Assembly (NCBI GenBank): GCA_033851955.1
Contig: JAWSVK010000009.1
Span: forward strand, 248,001-312,000
Reading direction: 5' to 3'
Source: Profundibacter sp033851955
GTDB lineage: Bacteria > Pseudomonadota > Alphaproteobacteria > Rhodobacterales > Rhodobacteraceae
Length of the DNA: 64,000 nt
A model generated the notes under the pieces. The model ran no database searches and was not told where the DNA came from. It saw only the letters and a list, made by a program, of their open reading frames with translations. Below, piece after piece: positions 15,617-25,382 of the stretch; within the stretch, counting starts at the first letter, position 1; every line of letters starts with the position of its first letter. A program made the position numbers and the translations under genes.

Positions 15617-18600
15617 ATGAGCCATCTGCTCGACCGCCTGAATTTCTTCCAGTCGAAAAAACTGGATACGTTTTCCAACGGCCATGGTGAAACCACCAAT
15701 GAAAGCCGCGAATGGGAAGACGTCTATCGCGACCGCTGGCGTCACGACAAAGTTGTCCGTTCGACCCATGGTGTGAATTGCACCGGTTCGTGTAGCTGGA
15801 AAATCTACGTTAAATCCGGCATCGTAACCTGGGAAACCCAGCAAACCGATTATCCGCGCACACGGCCCGATATGCCCAACCACGAACCGCGTGGTTGCCA
15901 GCGTGGCGCGTCTTACAGCTGGTATTTGTATTCCGCCAATCGCGTGAAAAACCCGCTGATCCGAGGCGCCTTGATGCGCGGCTACCGCAAGCTGCGCGCC
16001 ACCATGAGTGCGACAGCCGCTTGGAAAGCCCTGCAAGAGGATCCGATCCTGCGCGCCTCATACGTCAAGACCCGTGGCAAAGGCGGCTTTGTGCGCGCCA
16101 CATGGGACGAGGCCAACGAAATTATCGCTGCTGCCAACGCCTACACCGCCAAAACCTATGGCCCCGACCGCATCTTTGGCTTCTCGCCTATTCCTGCGAT
16201 GTCGATGGTGTCCTATGCGGCTGGCTCACGTTACCTATCTTTGATGGGCGGCGTTTGCATGTCATTCTATGACTGGTACTGCGATTTACCACCGGCAAGC
16301 CCAATGACATGGGGCGAGCAAACCGACGTGCCGGAATCGGCTGATTGGTACAACGCTGGCTACCTGCTGCTCTGGGGCTCAAACGTGCCGCAAACACGGA
16401 CGCCTGACGCGCACTTCTACACCGAGGTTCGCTATAAAGGTACCAAATCCGCTGTCATCAGCCCCGACTATTCCGAGGCTGCAAAATTTGGCGACATCTG
16501 GCTGGCACCAAAAGCCGGCACCGATGCCGCGCTGTCGATGGCGATGGGTCACGTGATCTTGCGGGAATTCCATCTGGATCGTCAGGTCGAATACTTTGAA
16601 GATTACACCCGCAAATATTCCGATTTCCCGATGCTGGTTCGTCTGGACGAAAAAGACGGCAAGCTGATTGCGGGCCGCTTCCTGCGGGCAGACGATCTGC
16701 AAGGTAAGTTGGGCGAGAAAAACAATCCAGAATGGAAGACCGTTGCATGGGATGGCAAAGCCAACGCGCTTTGTTCACCCAACGGCACCATCGGGTATCG
16801 CTGGGGCGAAGACGGCGAATGGAACCTAGAAGAACGCGCTAAGGGTAAAGACACCGAACTGATGAACTCGTTCATTCAGGAAGAAGACCGCGACGATGTT
16901 GTCGGTGTTGATTTCCCATACTTCGGTGGCCAAGCAACAGACAACTTTGTCAAATGTGAACACCCCGATGTGATGACCAAAAACGTTCCTGTCAAGAAAA
17001 TCAAAGTCGGCAAAGAAACCATTTTGGTTGCCACCGTGTTTGATTTGTTCTGCGCCAACTACGGTCTGGACCGTGGCTTGGGTGGCGATTGGGTTACCGA
17101 TGATTATGCCGTCGATGTGCCCTACACCCCTGCATGGGCCGAGAAGATCACCGGCGTTCCGGCTGACAAAATCGAAGTGGTGGCGCGTGAATTCGCAACC
17201 AACGCCGAGAAAACCAACGGTAAGTCGATGGTCATTCTGGGGGCTGGTTTGAACCACTGGTACCACATGGATATGAACTATCGCGGTATTATCAATATGC
17301 TGGTGATGTGTGGTTGTGTTGGTCAATCGGGCGGCGGTTGGAGCCACTATGTGGGCCAAGAGAAATTGCGTCCACAAACCGGTTGGACCCCACTGGCGTT
17401 CGCGCTGGACTGGGTGCGCCCACCACGGCACATGAACTCGACCTCGGCATGGTATGCGCACTCCGATCAGTATCGGTATGAGCAGATCGGCGTTGAAGAA
17501 ATCCTGTCGCCAACAGCACCCGAGGGCGATTGGGACGCGAGCCTGATCGACTATAACGTCCGCGCTGAACGCATGGGCTGGTTGCCATCTGCACCGCAGT
17601 TGAAAACCAACCCATTCGAAGTTAGCAAAGCCGCGAAAAAGGCTGGCAAGCCGATCGTCGAATATGTGGTTGAACAGCTGAAATCAGGCAAATTGGAAAT
17701 GTCCTGCGAAGACCCGGATGCAGAGGAGAACTGGCCGCGCAATCTGTTCGTATGGCGCTCCAACTTGCTTGGCGCTTCGGGTAAGGGCCACGAATACTTC
17801 ATCCGACATTTACTGGGTACTGACCATGGCGTGCTGGGCAAAGATCTGGGCCAAGAAGGCGGCCGGATGCCCAAAGAGGTCAAATGGCATGAGGACGCCC
17901 CAGAGGGCAAACTCGACCTATTGGTGACGATCGACTTCCGCATGTCCACCACATGTGTTTACTCCGACATCGTTTTGCCGACTGCCAGTTGGTATGAAAA
18001 AGACGATATGAACACCTCGGACATGCACCCGTTCATTCACCCGCTGCAAGCGGCGGTTGATCCGGCTTATGAAAGCCGCTCTGACTGGGAAATCTTCAAA
18101 GGCCTTGCCAAAAAGGTCAGCGAAATCGCTCCTGAAATTCTGGGCGTTGAAACTGATATTGTTCAACTGCCCTTGTTGCATGATACTGCAATGGAATTGG
18201 CCCAGGATACTGTAAAGGATTGGAAAAAAGGCGAATGTGACCTGATCCCTGGTGTGACCGCGCCGAAATACATCGAAGTCGAGCGGGATTATTCCCAAAT
18301 CTACAAAAAGTTCACATCTGTCGGGCCGCTTTTGGACAAAATCGGCAATGGTGGCAAAGGCATCGACTGGGATACCAAGGTCGAAGTTCAACACCTGCGT
18401 GATCTAAACGGTGTGGTTCTAGAAGAGGGCATTTCCAAAGGCATGCCTAAGCTGGAAACAGCGATTGATGCCTGCGAAATGATCCTGATGCTGGCACCAG
18501 AAACCAACGGTGAAGTGGCCGTGAAAGCCTGGCACGAATTGGAGAAAGCCACGGGGCGCGAGCACGCGCATTTGGCCTTGCCCAAAGAGGATGAGAAAAT

Positions 18601-19351
18601 CCGCTTCCGTGATATTGCGGCCCAACCTCGCAAGATTATCTCGTCGCCAACATGGTCAGGTATCGAGAGCGAACACGTCAGCTATAACGCCGGCTATACC
18701 AACGTTCACGAGCTGATCCCGTGGCGCACACTGACAGGTCGTCAGCAGCTTTACCAAGATCACCTCTGGATGCTGGCCTTCGGTGAAGGCTTCTGCACCT
18801 ACCGGCCTCCAGTCGATCTGAAAACGGTTAACCCCGAGATCAGCATTGATGAAGGCGAACCACACGTGGTGCTGAACTTTATCACGCCGCACCAAAAATG
18901 GGGCATCCACTCGACCTATTCAGACAACCTGACAATGCTGACGCTAAACCGCGGTGGCCCTGTTGTGTGGCTGTCCGAGGAAGACGCCAAAACCGCAGGT
19001 CTGATCGATAATGATTGGGTCGAGGTTTACAACGCCAACGGTGCGCTAACTGCGCGGGTTGTTGTCAGCCAGCGGATGAAAACCGGCACCATCTATATGT
19101 ACCACGCTCAAGAAAAGATCGTGAACACACCCGGCGCTGAAACCACAGGTCTTAGGGGCGGTATCCACAATTCTGTGACCCGCACCACGGTCAAGCCAAC
19201 CCATATGATTGGCGGTTACGCCCAGCAATCTTACGGGTTCAATTACTACGGCACGGTCGGCTCAAACCGCGATGAATTCGTGATTGTCCGCAAGATGAGG
19301 AAAGTCGACTGGCTCGACACTCCCGCCAGCAAAACGGAGGCAGCGGAATGA
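15617..19351 (+). CDS. narG: Respiratory nitrate reductase alpha subunit NarG
   Basis: The 1244-residue catalytic subunit (E. coli NarG has 1247). The FS0 cluster ligands fit H51, C55, C59 and C94 (HX3CX3CX34C), and D223 in YCDLPPASP is the expected molybdenum ligand of the bis-MGD cofactor. It reduces nitrate to nitrite on the cytoplasmic face of the membrane, taking electrons from NarH. The ATG at 15617 has AGGAG seven bases upstream. The last bases overlap narH (ATGA). Confidence 0.98.
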   Translation: MSHLLDRLNFFQSKKLDTFSNGHGETTNESREWEDVYRDRWRHDKVVRSTHGVNCTGSCSWKIYVKSGIVTWETQQTDYPRTRPDMPNHEPRGCQRGASYSWYLYSANRVKNPLIRGALMRGYRKLRATMSATAAWKALQEDPILRASYVKTRGKGGFVRATWDEANEIIAAANAYTAKTYGPDRIFGFSPIPAMSMVSYAAGSRYLSLMGGVCMSFYDWYCDLPPASPMTWGEQTDVPESADWYNAGYLLLWGSNVPQTRTPDAHFYTEVRYKGTKSAVISPDYSEAAKFGDIWLAPKAGTDAALSMAMGHVILREFHLDRQVEYFEDYTRKYSDFPMLVRLDEKDGKLIAGRFLRADDLQGKLGEKNNPEWKTVAWDGKANALCSPNGTIGYRWGEDGEWNLEERAKGKDTELMNSFIQEEDRDDVVGVDFPYFGGQATDNFVKCEHPDVMTKNVPVKKIKVGKETILVATVFDLFCANYGLDRGLGGDWVTDDYAVDVPYTPAWAEKITGVPADKIEVVAREFATNAEKTNGKSMVILGAGLNHWYHMDMNYRGIINMLVMCGCVGQSGGGWSHYVGQEKLRPQTGWTPLAFALDWVRPPRHMNSTSAWYAHSDQYRYEQIGVEEILSPTAPEGDWDASLIDYNVRAERMGWLPSAPQLKTNPFEVSKAAKKAGKPIVEYVVEQLKSGKLEMSCEDPDAEENWPRNLFVWRSNLLGASGKGHEYFIRHLLGTDHGVLGKDLGQEGGRMPKEVKWHEDAPEGKLDLLVTIDFRMSTTCVYSDIVLPTASWYEKDDMNTSDMHPFIHPLQAAVDPAYESRSDWEIFKGLAKKVSEIAPEILGVETDIVQLPLLHDTAMELAQDTVKDWKKGECDLIPGVTAPKYIEVERDYSQIYKKFTSVGPLLDKIGNGGKGIDWDTKVEVQHLRDLNGVVLEEGISKGMPKLETAIDACEMILMLAPETNGEVAVKAWHELEKATGREHAHLALPKEDEKIRFRDIAAQPRKIISSPTWSGIESEHVSYNAGYTNVHELIPWRTLTGRQQLYQDHLWMLAFGEGFCTYRPPVDLKTVNPEISIDEGEPHVVLNFITPHQKWGIHSTYSDNLTMLTLNRGGPVVWLSEEDAKTAGLIDNDWVEVYNANGALTARVVVSQRMKTGTIYMYHAQEKIVNTPGAETTGLRGGIHNSVTRTTVKPTHMIGGYAQQSYGFNYYGTVGSNRDEFVIVRKMRKVDWLDTPASKTEAAE

Positions 19352-20895
19352 AAATTCGTGCACAAATAGGTATGGTGTTGAACCTTGATAAATGTATCGG
19401 GTGCCACACATGTTCGGTGACGTGTAAAAACGTCTGGACCAGCCGTGAAGGCGTTGAATACGCTTGGTTCAATAACGTCGAAACCAAACCCGGCATTGGT
19501 TATCCTAAAGATTGGGAAAATCAGGCCAAGTGGAATGGCGGCTGGGAACGCTCAAAGCGCGGCAAACTACACCCCAAACAGGGTGGCAAATGGCGCATCC
19601 TGTCCAACATTTTTGGCAACCCAGACCTGCCTGAAATCGACGACTATTATGAGCCGTTCACCTTTGACTACGACCACCTGAAATCAGCGCCCGATATGAC
19701 GGCGTTCCCAACCGCGCGGCCACGGTCTGTGATCACCGGCGAACGGATGGAAAAGATTGAAGGCGGTCCAAACTGGGAAGAAATCCTAGGTGGCGAATTT
19801 TCAAAGCGTAGCAAGGACTACAACTTTGAAGGCATCCAAAAGGAAATCTATGGCGAGTACGAAAATACATTCATGATGTATTTGCCACGGCTTTGCGAAC
19901 ATTGTTTGAACCCCACTTGTGTTGCGTCCTGTCCTTCCGGTGCGATCTACAAACGCGAAGAAGACGGCATCGTTTTGATCGACCAAGAAAAGTGTCGCGG
20001 CTGGCGGATGTGTGTGTCTGGCTGCCCCTACAAAAAGGTTTACTACAACTGGGAAAGCGGCAAATCCGAGAAATGCACATTCTGTTATCCGCGCATTGAA
20101 TCGGGCATGCCGACCGTTTGTTCGGAAACCTGTGTCGGCCGCATCCGCTATTTGGGTGTGATGTTGTACGACGCCGACATGATCGAAAATGCGGCCAACA
20201 CACCTGATGAAAAAGACCTGTTCCAAGAGCAGCTCGATGTGTTCCTCAATCCGCATGATCCAGCTGTTCAGGCGCAAGCCTTGGCCGATGGTGTTCCACA
20301 GGAATGGATCAATTCAGCCATCAAATCGCCAGTCTATAAAATGGCGATGGATTGGAAAATTGCGTTCCCGCTGCACCCAGAATACCGCACCTTGCCGATG
20401 GTTTGGTATATCCCGCCATTGTCTCCAATCCAGAACGCTGCCGAAGCCGGTGCCATCGGGATTGACCGCGATATGCCGGATGTAAAATCTCTGCGCATCC
20501 CTGTGCGGTATTTGGCGAATATGCTGACGGCTGGCGACGAGGCCCCTGTGGTTTCCGCGCTAGAACGGATGCTGGCCATGCGCGCCTATATGCGCAGCAA
20601 AACCATTGATGGCGTGATTGACGCAGGCATTGCTGAACGTGTCGGCATGACTCCTGAGTTGATCGAAGACATGTATCACATCATGGCGATTGCCAACTAC
20701 GAGGACCGTTTTGTGGTGCCAACAACGCACCGCGAGACCGTCGAGGATGGCATGGATATCCGCACGGGTTGTGGATTTACGGATGGTAATGGTTGCTCCA
20801 CCGGCAGTGGTGGCGGCAGCCTGTTTGGTGGCAAGAAAAAGGACAAAGGCTTTTCTATCCCGCCGATGCCCGCCGCCGCGAAAGGAGGCCTATAA
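19348..20895 (+). CDS. narH: Respiratory nitrate reductase beta subunit NarH
   Basis: A 515-residue electron-transfer subunit. The first cluster motif begins CIGCHTCSVTC (C16, C19, C22, C26); later come CEHCLNPTCVASC, CRGWRMCVSGC (with tryptophan replacing a cysteine, the 3Fe-4S site) and CTFCYPRIESGMPTVC. It passes electrons from the NarI haems to NarG. The C-terminal 40 residues are rich in Gly, Ser and Cys (GCGFTDGNGCSTGSGGGS). The stop overlaps the narJ ATG. Confidence 0.98.
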   Translation: MKIRAQIGMVLNLDKCIGCHTCSVTCKNVWTSREGVEYAWFNNVETKPGIGYPKDWENQAKWNGGWERSKRGKLHPKQGGKWRILSNIFGNPDLPEIDDYYEPFTFDYDHLKSAPDMTAFPTARPRSVITGERMEKIEGGPNWEEILGGEFSKRSKDYNFEGIQKEIYGEYENTFMMYLPRLCEHCLNPTCVASCPSGAIYKREEDGIVLIDQEKCRGWRMCVSGCPYKKVYYNWESGKSEKCTFCYPRIESGMPTVCSETCVGRIRYLGVMLYDADMIENAANTPDEKDLFQEQLDVFLNPHDPAVQAQALADGVPQEWINSAIKSPVYKMAMDWKIAFPLHPEYRTLPMVWYIPPLSPIQNAAEAGAIGIDRDMPDVKSLRIPVRYLANMLTAGDEAPVVSALERMLAMRAYMRSKTIDGVIDAGIAERVGMTPELIEDMYHIMAIANYEDRFVVPTTHRETVEDGMDIRTGCGFTDGNGCSTGSGGGSLFGGKKKDKGFSIPPMPAAAKGGL

Positions 20896-21608
20896 TGCAT
20901 ATGCCCTTAAAAGCGATATCGGCTCTGCTGAGCTATCCGACAATAGAGCTACAAGGCGCCAAAGCCGAATTGGTTGAAGCATTGCGGCAGGGTGACCTGC
21001 TGAGCGCTGACACCGTTCAAGAGATCAGCGTCCTGATTGACACTCTCGCAGCTGGCGACATCTACGAGCTTCAGGAAACTTACGTTGGCTTGTTTGATCG
21101 CTCGCGTACACTCAGCTTGAACCTGTTTGAACACGTCCACGGCGAAAGCCGTGATCGCGGTGGCGCGATGGTCAATCTGGTGGAAAACTATCGGGCCGCA
21201 GGGTTCGAGCCTGCCTCATCCGAATTGCCAGATCACATCCCTGTTCTATTGGAATTCCTCGCCATGCGTCCCCTTGGCGAGGCGCGGGAGGTGCTGGCAG
21301 ATGCCGCGCATATAATGGAGGTGCTTCAAACACGGCTCACACGTCGTGAAAGCATATATGCACCGGTATTTGCCGCCCTTTTGCAAATTTCGCAGACCAA
21401 AGCCGATCAGGTTGCAGTCGCGGAATTGCTGGCGGTCGAGGATGACGATCCGGATGATCTGGAAGCGCTCGACGAGGTTTGGGAAGAATCTGAGGTCACC
21501 TTTGCCCCCGATCCAAACGCAGGCTGTCCACAAGTGCGCGACATGCTCGCCGGAATGGATACCCCACGCAACGCCCCGCCAACCACACCGCCCACAGCGG
21601 CTGAATAG
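20895..21608 (+). CDS. narJ: Nitrate reductase molybdenum cofactor assembly chaperone NarJ
   Basis: A 237-residue TorD/NarJ-family chaperone needed to insert the molybdenum cofactor and FS0 cluster into NarG; it is not part of the final enzyme. The helix ALLSYPTIELQ and the block FEHVHGESRDRGGAMVNLVENY are typical. The ATG at 20895 overlaps the narH TAA and has AAGGAGG at 20882-20888; an open extension to 20793 lies within narH and is ignored. Confidence 0.96.
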   Translation: MHMPLKAISALLSYPTIELQGAKAELVEALRQGDLLSADTVQEISVLIDTLAAGDIYELQETYVGLFDRSRTLSLNLFEHVHGESRDRGGAMVNLVENYRAAGFEPASSELPDHIPVLLEFLAMRPLGEAREVLADAAHIMEVLQTRLTRRESIYAPVFAALLQISQTKADQVAVAELLAVEDDDPDDLEALDEVWEESEVTFAPDPNAGCPQVRDMLAGMDTPRNAPPTTPPTAAE

Positions 21609-21619
21609 GAGACCAAGAC

Positions 21620-22312
21620 ATGCATAATTTTTTGTTCGGGATCTATCCCTACATTGCACTGACAATCCTGTTTTGGGGCTCAGTCATTCGATTTGAACGC
21701 GACCCGTTCACATGGAAATCATCGTCCAGTCAACTGTTGCGACGCAAACAATTGATCATGGGATCCGTGTTGTTTCACATTGGTATCTTGGTCATTTTCG
21801 GCGGCCACTTGGTCGGCCTCCTAACACCAATCGCGCTGTTTGATGCCTTGGGCATCAGTCACGGTGCCAAACAAATTTTGGCGATTGTTGCAGGTGGTTT
21901 CGCCGGCATCCTGATGCTGATTGGCGGAACGATGTTGCTACACCGTCGCCTGACAGACCCACGCATCCGGATGAACTCCAGCTTTGCCGACACGGGCATT
22001 CTGGTGTTGTTGATGGTGCAGCTGTTGCTGGGCCTCTCAACGATCTTCTTGTCATTGGGGCATTTGGACGGCCATGAGATGACCAAGTTCATGAGCTGGG
22101 CACAGGGTATCTTTTTCTTTGACAGCGGTGCTGCGGGCTACATTGCAGATGTGCACATCATCTTCAAAACCCACCTGCTGTTAGGCCTGACGATCTTCGT
22201 TCTGTTTCCCTTCACTCGGCTGGTTCACATGTTGTCGGTGCCAATCCGTTACATCACACCATTCCGTTCGGGATATCAGATCGTGCGTTCGCGCCGGAAG
22301 GGTACAAAATGA
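21620..22312 (+). CDS. narI: Respiratory nitrate reductase gamma subunit NarI (cytochrome b)
   Basis: A 230-residue, five-helix membrane subunit that oxidises quinol and anchors NarGH. The likely haem-b ligands are H53 and H63 in the second helix (FHIGILVIFGGH) and H185 and H203 near the C-terminus, with the same 18-residue spacing as in E. coli NarI. The last four bases overlap the next gene. Confidence 0.97.
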   Translation: MHNFLFGIYPYIALTILFWGSVIRFERDPFTWKSSSSQLLRRKQLIMGSVLFHIGILVIFGGHLVGLLTPIALFDALGISHGAKQILAIVAGGFAGILMLIGGTMLLHRRLTDPRIRMNSSFADTGILVLLMVQLLLGLSTIFLSLGHLDGHEMTKFMSWAQGIFFFDSGAAGYIADVHIIFKTHLLLGLTIFVLFPFTRLVHMLSVPIRYITPFRSGYQIVRSRRKGTK

Positions 22313-23109
22313 GCAAGCCATTTTTCCCTGCCGTTTCGGTGAACGGACAAGAAATCTCTGCCGCAAGCATCGCGGCAGAGGCACAAAACCACAACGCGCC
22401 CAAAGGCAAACCCGGTTGGGCGTGGCGGGCTGGCGCGCGGGCCTTGGTAATCCGCGAGTTGTTGCTGCAAGAGGCGCGCAAGCGTGATCTGCAACCGCAT
22501 CCAATGGAGCTGGAAGCTGGCAAGTTCGAAACCGAGGACGAGTCCCTGATCCGCGATGTGTTGGATTTAGCGATGTCACCAAAGGTGCCAACGGCCGATG
22601 AAATCGAGGCCGTGTACATGGCCAAGCCGGATATGTTCCGCGCCCCAACTTTGTATGAACCTTCGCATATCTTGTTCGCGGCCGATCCATCCGACACCGA
22701 TGCACGGCAAGAGGCCAACACCAAAGCCTTGGCCGCATTGGCCACGCTAAAATCCTCGCCCCGTGATTTTGCTCATCTGGCAAAAGAGCTGAGCGATTGC
22801 CCGTCCCGCGATATGGGCGGCCAGTTGGGGCAGTTGGTTTCAGGCGACACAGTGCCGGAATTCGAGTCCGCAATGGATACCCTAACGCCGGGCGAAACCA
22901 GCGCTGATCCGGTGCCAACCCGTTACGGCATGCACATCCTGCGGCTGGACGCGATCGCGGTTGGCGATGTTTTGCCACTAGACCGAGTACAAGAGCAAAT
23001 CAGCGAAATGCTGGAAAAGGCAAGCTGGGCCGAGGCGGCAAACGACTTTGTGCAAACCTTGGTTTCAGGGGCTGAAATTTCGGGCATCGATATGGCCGCA
23101 CCGCTTTAG
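22309..23109 (+). CDS. PpiC-type (parvulin/NifM-like) peptidyl-prolyl isomerase of the nar operon
   Basis: A 266-residue protein whose parvulin domain (about residues 115-215) contains SHILFAADP, ELSDCPSRDMGGQLG and the RYGMHILRLD end. No signal peptide is visible, so it acts in the cytoplasm. A parvulin gene is found after narI in several denitrifiers, where it is thought to help fold the Nar complex. It overlaps narI by ATGA and is the last gene before a terminator-like stem. Confidence 0.86.
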   Translation: MSKPFFPAVSVNGQEISAASIAAEAQNHNAPKGKPGWAWRAGARALVIRELLLQEARKRDLQPHPMELEAGKFETEDESLIRDVLDLAMSPKVPTADEIEAVYMAKPDMFRAPTLYEPSHILFAADPSDTDARQEANTKALAALATLKSSPRDFAHLAKELSDCPSRDMGGQLGQLVSGDTVPEFESAMDTLTPGETSADPVPTRYGMHILRLDAIAVGDVLPLDRVQEQISEMLEKASWAEAANDFVQTLVSGAEISGIDMAAPL

Positions 23110-23138
23110 AACGACACCACTCACGGTGACAAAATGCG

Positions 23139-23164
23139 ACTGGCGGATTTGAAATCCCGCCAGT
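23139..23164 (+). terminator. Probable terminator of the nar operon
   Basis: ACTGGCGG (23139-23146) pairs with CCGCCAGT (23157-23164); an ATTT/AAAT pair extends the stem after a one-base bulge. The downstream tract TGCGTTGGGTTT is only moderately T-rich. Confidence 0.5.
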
Positions 23165-23218
23165 TGCGTTGGGTTTAAGCCAAGCCCAGATATGGCGCCC
23201 GTTTGGGCCGTCATCGGG

Positions 23219-24137
23219 TTAACTTACATTGTGCTTTGATTTGTCCGATAGCTTTTTCCAGCCCCAAACAAGCAGTGGGATCAGAACGATCCAAAACTTT
23301 TCGAATATAACCAGCAACCCCAACAACAACAAATTTTTTGCAATCACCTTACCAACGATCAAACCACCAATGCCAATGGCCGCGACTTTATCAAGCGACG
23401 GATCAAAATCTGAATATTTGTTGCCTGCATTGAATGTCGACATCTCCAGCACGGCAGGCACTGCAGTCTTAATCTGATCTAGCGCGCCAAATGGCGCGAC
23501 AAAAATCATGTTCAGAACTCCTTTTCGCCCCAAAGCATGAATGAAGTAATTCAAGTTCATGCTACGTGTGATATCGACACCATGCTCTTGTAAGTCACCA
23601 TAATACAGCATTTGACCCCAGTATAATTTTCGACTGGGCTGGTCGTAATGGGGGGCTCGGCCCAGCCCATCAATCTAACCGCACTGTGTCCTTCAGCGAC
23701 ACGCAACTTGCTCTCTTCGGCAATGTCGCGGCGCATTTTATTCAGCAATTTGTTACTATCGTAGTCATTGGCGTCTTCATCAGAAACATAGCCAATGTTG
23801 TCAAAGGTGATGATAATTCCCCAATTTTGCCGCTGAAAGGGCGTCATTTCGGCAGGGAATATCATCCCCAATGGGGCAGGTCCGGCAGGGTTTTGCCAAA
23901 ATTCCGTTAGCACTATTTGGGCGTCGGAAGGGTCGAGGAAATAGAATCATCATTGACGTTAAATGTCGCGACGCCGTCACCAACAACAATCTCGCCTTGC
24001 TTGTAATCCAACCGTTCAAGATCGGCCTTCAAACCGGCCTCGATCTCGAACAGCTGAGGGAACATCGTGGCAAAGTCTTTTGCCGCCAAGGGAGTCGCAA
24101 AAGCGAAGATAAGCAAAGCCCAAGATATAAAACGCAT
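23219..24137 (-). pseudogene. DUF2167 membrane-anchored protein gene broken by two -1 frameshifts
   Basis: Three consecutive minus-strand frames together spell one DUF2167 protein of about 306 residues. Part 1 (24137 down to about 23950) has a signal peptide and GEIVVGDGVATFNVNDD. Part 2 (about 23950-23656) runs YFLDPSDAQIVLTEFWQNPA to RLMGWAEPP. Part 3 (about 23650-23219) runs HYDQPSRKLYWGQMLYYGD through FNAGNKYSDFDPSLDKVAA to a C-terminal membrane segment and KKLSDKSKHN. One base is missing just after the GATGAT codons near 23950, and one C is missing from the C run near 23651-23656. Each shift leads to a premature stop in the frame it leaves. Sequencing error cannot be excluded, least of all at the C run. 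Confidence 0.8.
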
Positions 24138-24213
24138 TACTGAATCACCATTTCAATTTACCACTCACAATAGAATGAGTACTGAGGCTTAGGCAGTCAA
24201 GTGGCTCGCCTAG

Positions 24214-25323
24214 CTAAAGGCTCGCCTCCAACGCTGCAATCACCGCGTCACCCATTTCGCTGGTTGTGGCAGGCACCGCGTCGCCAGCCTGCATCAGGTC
24301 CGCCGTGCGCACACCGTCGGCCAGCACTTTTTCAACAGCTGATTCCAAGCGGTCGGCTTCAGCGCCTTGGTCATAGGAATAACGCAGTGCCATCGCAAAG
24401 CTTAGGATACAGGCACAAGGGTTTGCCTTGGCTTGGCCGGTAATGTCAGGTGCGGAGCCGTGCACGGGCTCATACATCGCCTTAGGGCGACCGTTGGCCA
24501 TGGGCACGCCCAAGCTGGCCGAGGGCAACATGCCCAAGGAACCGGTCAGCATTGCCGCCACGTCCGACAGCATATCGCCAAACAGGTTGTCGGTGACAAT
24601 CACGTCGAACTGTTTTGGCGCGCGCACCAATTGCATGCCACCGTTGTCTGCGTACATATGTGTCAGCTCGACTTCGGGGTATTCGTTGTCGTGCACCCAC
24701 TGGACTTCTTCGCGCCACAGGATGCCGCTCTCCATCACGTTGGCTTTTTCCATCGAACAAACGCGGTTGTCACGTTTCTTGGCCAGCTCGAACGCGGAAC
24801 GCGCCACGCGGCGGATTTCGTCAGTGGTGTAGCGCTGGGTGTTCACGCCAACACGGCCACCCTCGTTGTCGTCCTGAATGCCACGAGGCTCGCCGAAATA
24901 TACACCCGAAGTCAGCTCGCGCACGATCATGATATCGAGACCAGAAACGATTTCCTTTTTCAACGACGAGAAATCAGCCAGCGCGTCAAAACATTGCGCA
25001 GGGCGCAGGTTGGCGTAGAGGTCCATTTCCTTGCGAAGACGCAGCAATCCGCGTTCAGGCTTCACCGAGAAATCCAGGTCATCATAGGCCGGACCGCCAA
25101 CAGCGCCCAGCAGAACGGCGTCGACTTCTTGGGCGTGGGCCATGGTTTCGTCTGTCAAAGGCACGCCGTGTTTGTCATAGGCAGCACCACCAACGAGGTC
25201 TTCGGTTACGTTGATTTTCAGGTCGCGTTTCGCGCCAAACCAGTCAATGATTTTTCTGACTTCGACCATAACTTCGGGGCCAATGCCGTCGCCAGCAAGA
25301 ATAAGTAAAGAAGGGGTGCTCAT
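24214..25323 (-). CDS. leuB: 3-isopropylmalate dehydrogenase
   Basis: A 369-residue NAD-dependent enzyme of leucine synthesis that oxidises and decarboxylates 3-isopropylmalate. It has GDGIGPEVM near the start, the GAVGGPAYDD loop, the RELTSGVYFGEPRG substrate region and LTGSLGMLPSASLG. The ATG at 25323 starts directly at MSTPSLLILAGDGIGPE; the frame is open upstream to 25386 but would overlap the LysR gene. It is separated from leuC/leuD by about 4 kb of unrelated genes. Confidence 0.97.
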   Translation of the reverse strand: MSTPSLLILAGDGIGPEVMVEVRKIIDWFGAKRDLKINVTEDLVGGAAYDKHGVPLTDETMAHAQEVDAVLLGAVGGPAYDDLDFSVKPERGLLRLRKEMDLYANLRPAQCFDALADFSSLKKEIVSGLDIMIVRELTSGVYFGEPRGIQDDNEGGRVGVNTQRYTTDEIRRVARSAFELAKKRDNRVCSMEKANVMESGILWREEVQWVHDNEYPEVELTHMYADNGGMQLVRAPKQFDVIVTDNLFGDMLSDVAAMLTGSLGMLPSASLGVPMANGRPKAMYEPVHGSAPDITGQAKANPCACILSFAMALRYSYDQGAEADRLESAVEKVLADGVRTADLMQAGDAVPATTSEMGDAVIAALEASL

Positions 25324-25382
25324 GTGATATGCGTCCTTGATCAAATTGGGTTGATACCCCGTATCCTTTTGGTGACCTATGG

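Noticed and set aside
16826..17461. 211-codon open frame antisense to narG
   Set aside because: It lies wholly inside the certain narG gene, has no ribosome binding site and no recognisable domain; long antisense frames are common in this codon usage.
24433..25308. 291-codon frame antisense to leuB
   Set aside because: It is histidine- and glutamine-rich low-quality protein mirrored from leuB codons, with no domain.
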